The notes under the pieces were generated by a model that worked only from the letters and a program-made list of their open reading frames with translations, ran no database searches and had not been told where the DNA came from. DNA of 10,023 bases from Porogramme epimiltina (lineage: Eukaryota; Basidiomycota; Agaricomycetes; Polyporales; Polyporaceae). A program made the position numbers and the translations under genes. Each line of letters starts with the position of its first letter. Within the stretch, counting starts at the first letter, position 1. The DNA is taken from positions 1-10,023 of the forward strand of contig FTLJ01000079.1 of NCBI GenBank assembly GCA_900155495.1. The letters are read 5' to 3'. This document shows positions 7,322 to 10,023 of this stretch, in pieces.

Positions 7322-7816
7322 AGAACAAGCTTGAACGATTGAAGGTCCATCCATCAACGGGAGCCGTTGATGCTGTGAAGATGTCCGGGAACTAGTACTG
7401 ACAGGGAAGAACGTCATAAGCAATGCCTTGTAAGATAGACTCTAGCGGATCAGGCATACCGAGAAAAGGTCATTATATTCGTTCTAGCGACAGGATTTCT
7501 TACGAGCTGTATCCCCACTCCTCTCGTACACCATGGTATTGTACCGGAACGACGTAGTTGTTCGGACCCCTTAGGAGAAGCCCGGGCTTCTGTGTTTCAT
7601 ATTGTGAGGCCAGAACGAGGCTCTGCCGGAGCGGCAGACAAAAAAACGCAACACGATGTGGTAGATGTGGCCACAAGGTGAAAGTTGAGCGGTCGTAGAT
7701 CAGAGTTCGCAGCGCAAGACGCGAGACCAGTGTCCACAGATTCACCGACAGGGGGGCCATATGGCAGCCGCGGCCGAAAACCACATATCCTGTTCTAATA
7801 CGTCAGCAAAACTCAA

Positions 7817-7936
7817 GGCCTCGTTCCGGAGCGGTACCTGGGCGAAGCGAGCACTCACTGTACCCGAACGCACGCGTGCCCTTATACGGGGCGACCAGGA
7901 CGCAAGAGCGGTCGCTCCTTGTGGCGGAACGAGGCC
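7817..7936. repeat. 120-bp element bounded by a 12-bp perfect inverted repeat
   Basis: GGCCTCGTTCCG at 7817-7828 is the exact reverse complement of CGGAACGAGGCC at 7925-7936. Inside are further pairs: GGTAC (7833-7837) with GTACC (7860-7864), CCTGG (7837-7841) with CCAGG (7895-7899), and a perfect 10-bp palindrome GCACGCGTGC at 7870-7879. I see no target-site duplication next to the outer arms, which weakens a MITE interpretation. It lies at the right edge of the lower-GC block. Confidence 0.6.
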
Positions 7937-7940
7937 GTAG

Positions 7941-10023
7941 CCGAGCCACGACGCAAGCACGACGCAGGCACAGCGTCATCCGCTGCCGCTAGAGGGGGCG
8001 TGTGTGCCCTCAACGTGCTTCGGGTAGCGCGCATGCGGGGCGAAATCGCCGCAGGCGACGCTGCGAGGCCTTACGGGGCTGTCTGGCAGGGCGTGGTAGG
8101 TATCCTAGGACGCCGGAAGAAAGGGCCCTCTCGGGGGCGAGCAGCCGGGCGACACGATGATTCGGGGGCTGCGTACCGTGAAGTGTACAATCGTACGACG
8201 CCGCCGGATGTGCAACCTGAGGGCCGTCGTATCGGGGGGTCTGGAAGGAGGGGGTTGAGAACCTGGCAAATTGACTGGTCGGTCCACCGTGGTCGGACGC
8301 AGACAGCCTCCGAGACGGTCGGGGAGAGCTGTGTCCCGTGCGCGCGGGTGGCGGGCAGAAGGAAGACGTGTGCGCTGCTAGCGATGGGTCTGGTCGTGTG
8401 CGGTCGGTGACACGCCGCACCCACCCAGCGCCGCGGCGGCCCTGCCTCTGACAGCGACGCGCTGCGAGCCCGGATGCGCTGGCAGCGACCCACCCGGGCC
8501 ACCGTGCCACGGGCGACCGAGGCCCGGGCGGCGAGCTCGGGCAGAACCCGGGGGGGCTGCGATACGGCGTCGTTGTTGCGGATCTGGGGGCCCCTCGTGC
8601 GCGCGCATCGCGCGACGGACGGCTTGGAGTCGGACCCTGGCGATGCTCATCAGGGTGGTGTGCCCGCCGGCTGGTCGCGGACGCGGACGCGCGGGCATGG
8701 GTCGGTGTCGGCGGTTGCGCAGCGACGGGGCTGCTCCCCCCTGCCCGCTGGGGCAAACTCTAAAGAGCAGATCCGGTTCGGAGGGGGCGCGCGGGCCTTC
8801 TTCGCCTTCTTTCGCGCAGGAAGAATCAGATCTGCGCATTTTGCAGCCGTCGGAAAGGCTGAGCGAGGGAACGTGTCAAAAGCCAGATCATTGGTTATGG
8901 AGTACTAGTGCTGGAGAGACGACTTACCCGCTGTCCGGGCACAGCACGGCCCCCCCGGGGTAGGCTGCGGGGCATCCATCAGGCCCATCATCTGTTGCCT
9001 CCCGAGACGAGATGGAAAGGAGCAATGTTGGAGGGCATCATGGACGTTTCCGGTCAAGGGCTGGAGGAGAAACCGTCGGAGGCGGGGTAACGCCTGTGCG
9101 AGGATCCGGAGGCGCCCGTGCCCGCTCAAAGATGACTCTGATTGGGTGCGGGTGGCGGGGCTGCCTGATCAGTGCGTCAGCTGCATCACCTCAGATAACG
9201 CTCCCTTGGTGGCCCCGGACGGGCCTGTCCGACTCTGTCGAGTTTCGCCCAAACTTCCCAGTTCCAAGTCTGCCTGGCCCATCCAAGAACCATCATCATC
9301 GCCTTCCCCCCCGTCGCCATCTCGCCGGCGGAGACCCCCCCTTTCCCCTCCTTTCCTAATGCACACAATTCGCAATACGAAGTTCCAACCCACAGGACCC
9401 TGCGGCCGGCCAGAGGGGCCAGAGGCCAGAGAGGGCACAGGGCCACTGGGATGGGGGCTGCGTGGCAACGTGCCGACTTTGCGCGCAAAAATCCCAGGTG
9501 AGCACCGGAACGCTTTCCGCCACGCGCACGCACCGTACGGGCCTAGCGTCGCGCAGCGCGGTCCGAGGCCCACGACACGCACCCGCACTCAGGGGCGCCG
9601 CATTGAATGGCCTGGGACCCGCAGGCAGCCCGCCGCGCGCGGCGACCAAGCGGCGAGCGGCGAGCGACGCGCGCCTCCCGCGCCGCAAACCCCTCCCGCG
9701 CGCCAGCGGCACCAGCAGGCTGCCAGGAGCAGGAGCGGCACCCACGGGCCACGCCCCGCGCGGAAGCGCGAGAAGAGGGCCCCGGCCCGGGCGACAGGCT
9801 GCCGTACGAATTCGCCGGCACGCTTCCTGAGGTCTGAGGCCTGGGGGACCCGACGCAAAGGAGAGGGGCGCGCCGGGTGCACGCCTCGTGCCGCGGGCGG
9901 GCGGGACTGGGCCCCAAGCTGAGTTTCCGCGAGCCCGAGCCCGCGCCGGCGCCGCGCGAGACGCCGCCCGCCCGCCGCGCAGGGCGCGGGCCCGCCGCCG
10001 TCGCCGACGCGCCCCCGTGACGC
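7941..10023. other. GC-rich stretch without a recognised gene
   Basis: Reading frames of up to 258 codons (9146-9922 plus; 8010-8756 minus) are open on both strands, with Arg/Pro/Ala/Ser-rich products and no domain that I recognise. GC falls somewhat at about 8820-9060, where a 60-codon plus frame (8908-9090) has a more balanced ending, but nothing identifies it. No RNA gene was seen. The last 120 bases are extremely GC-rich. Confidence 0.5.
9408..9431. repeat. Short GGCCAGAG repeat
   Basis: Three copies of GGCCAGAG start at 9408, 9417 and 9424, the last two overlapping by one base. It is a minor low-complexity feature with no apparent function. Confidence 0.7.

Larger units (their letters stand above)
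5521..7900. other. Lower-GC block without a recognised gene
   Basis: Sample 60-bp lines counted by eye give about 38 to 62 percent GC here, against roughly 70 to 85 percent in the flanks. A short GC-rich island interrupts it at about 5930-6130. Reading frames are shorter than in the flanks, the longest being 5816-6391 minus (191 codons), which crosses that island. I recognise no reverse transcriptase, integrase or transposase motif and no long terminal repeats. It may be a decayed insertion or an old intergenic segment. Confidence 0.5.

Noticed and set aside
7505..7560. Segment CCTCTCGTAC followed by ACCATGG resembled the complement of the 3' part of large-subunit rRNA
   Set aside because: The likeness covers only about ten bases; the flanking sequence does not follow the rRNA, so it is chance.
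8010..8756. 248-codon minus-strand reading frame
   Set aside because: Low-complexity Pro/Ser/Arg/Ala product with no recognisable domain, overlapped by open frames on the other strand.
9146..9922. 258-codon plus-strand reading frame
   Set aside because: The product is Pro/Arg/Ala-rich with no domain, GC is very high, and minus-strand frames overlap it fully. No intron or promoter pattern supports it.
1..10023. CRISPR array, tRNA, rRNA, or bacterial operon
   Set aside because: No spaced identical repeats, no tRNA T-arm in a cloverleaf context, and no rRNA stretches were found. The spliced gene structure shows eukaryotic DNA.

Overview
The window is most likely nuclear DNA of a filamentous basidiomycete fungus (Agaricomycetes; Polyporales-like is my best guess, made from memory of the protein family and not from a search). 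The reasons are one clear protein gene split by six short introns (68 to 179 nt) with fungal GT..CTRAY..AG signals, a TATA box close upstream, high GC content, and a protein of the small GNAT acetyltransferase type that is expanded in mushroom-forming fungi. A GC-rich bacterium is ruled out by the introns.

Layout. Positions 1-1130 are GC-rich upstream DNA with no convincing gene; they hold a G-quadruplex motif and an 11-unit hexanucleotide repeat. A TATA box (1136-1143) precedes the only confident gene, a seven-exon GNAT N-acetyltransferase (1248-2548, plus strand, 210 residues after splicing). Its 3' flank (2549-3020) holds a compact G-quadruplex motif, a CTG microsatellite and AT-richer DNA where transcription probably ends. 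From about 3020 to the end (7 kb) I recognise no gene. This part has three pieces: very GC-rich DNA (3020-5520), a block of clearly lower GC (about 5520-7900) with an AT-rich trough at 6885-7020 and several inverted repeats, and GC-rich DNA again to 10023. Long reading frames in the GC-rich parts occur on both strands, are Arg/Pro/Ala/Gly-rich and look like by-products of composition.

No genes can be seen working together, because only one is recognisable. The most interesting points are two stop-free introns in the acetyltransferase gene whose length is a multiple of three (retention of the first would give an N-terminus resembling a mitochondrial targeting peptide), an open alternative tail if the last intron is kept, an array of ACGCG cores in its promoter, and the palindrome-rich low-GC block. 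I found no evidence for a new multi-gene system.
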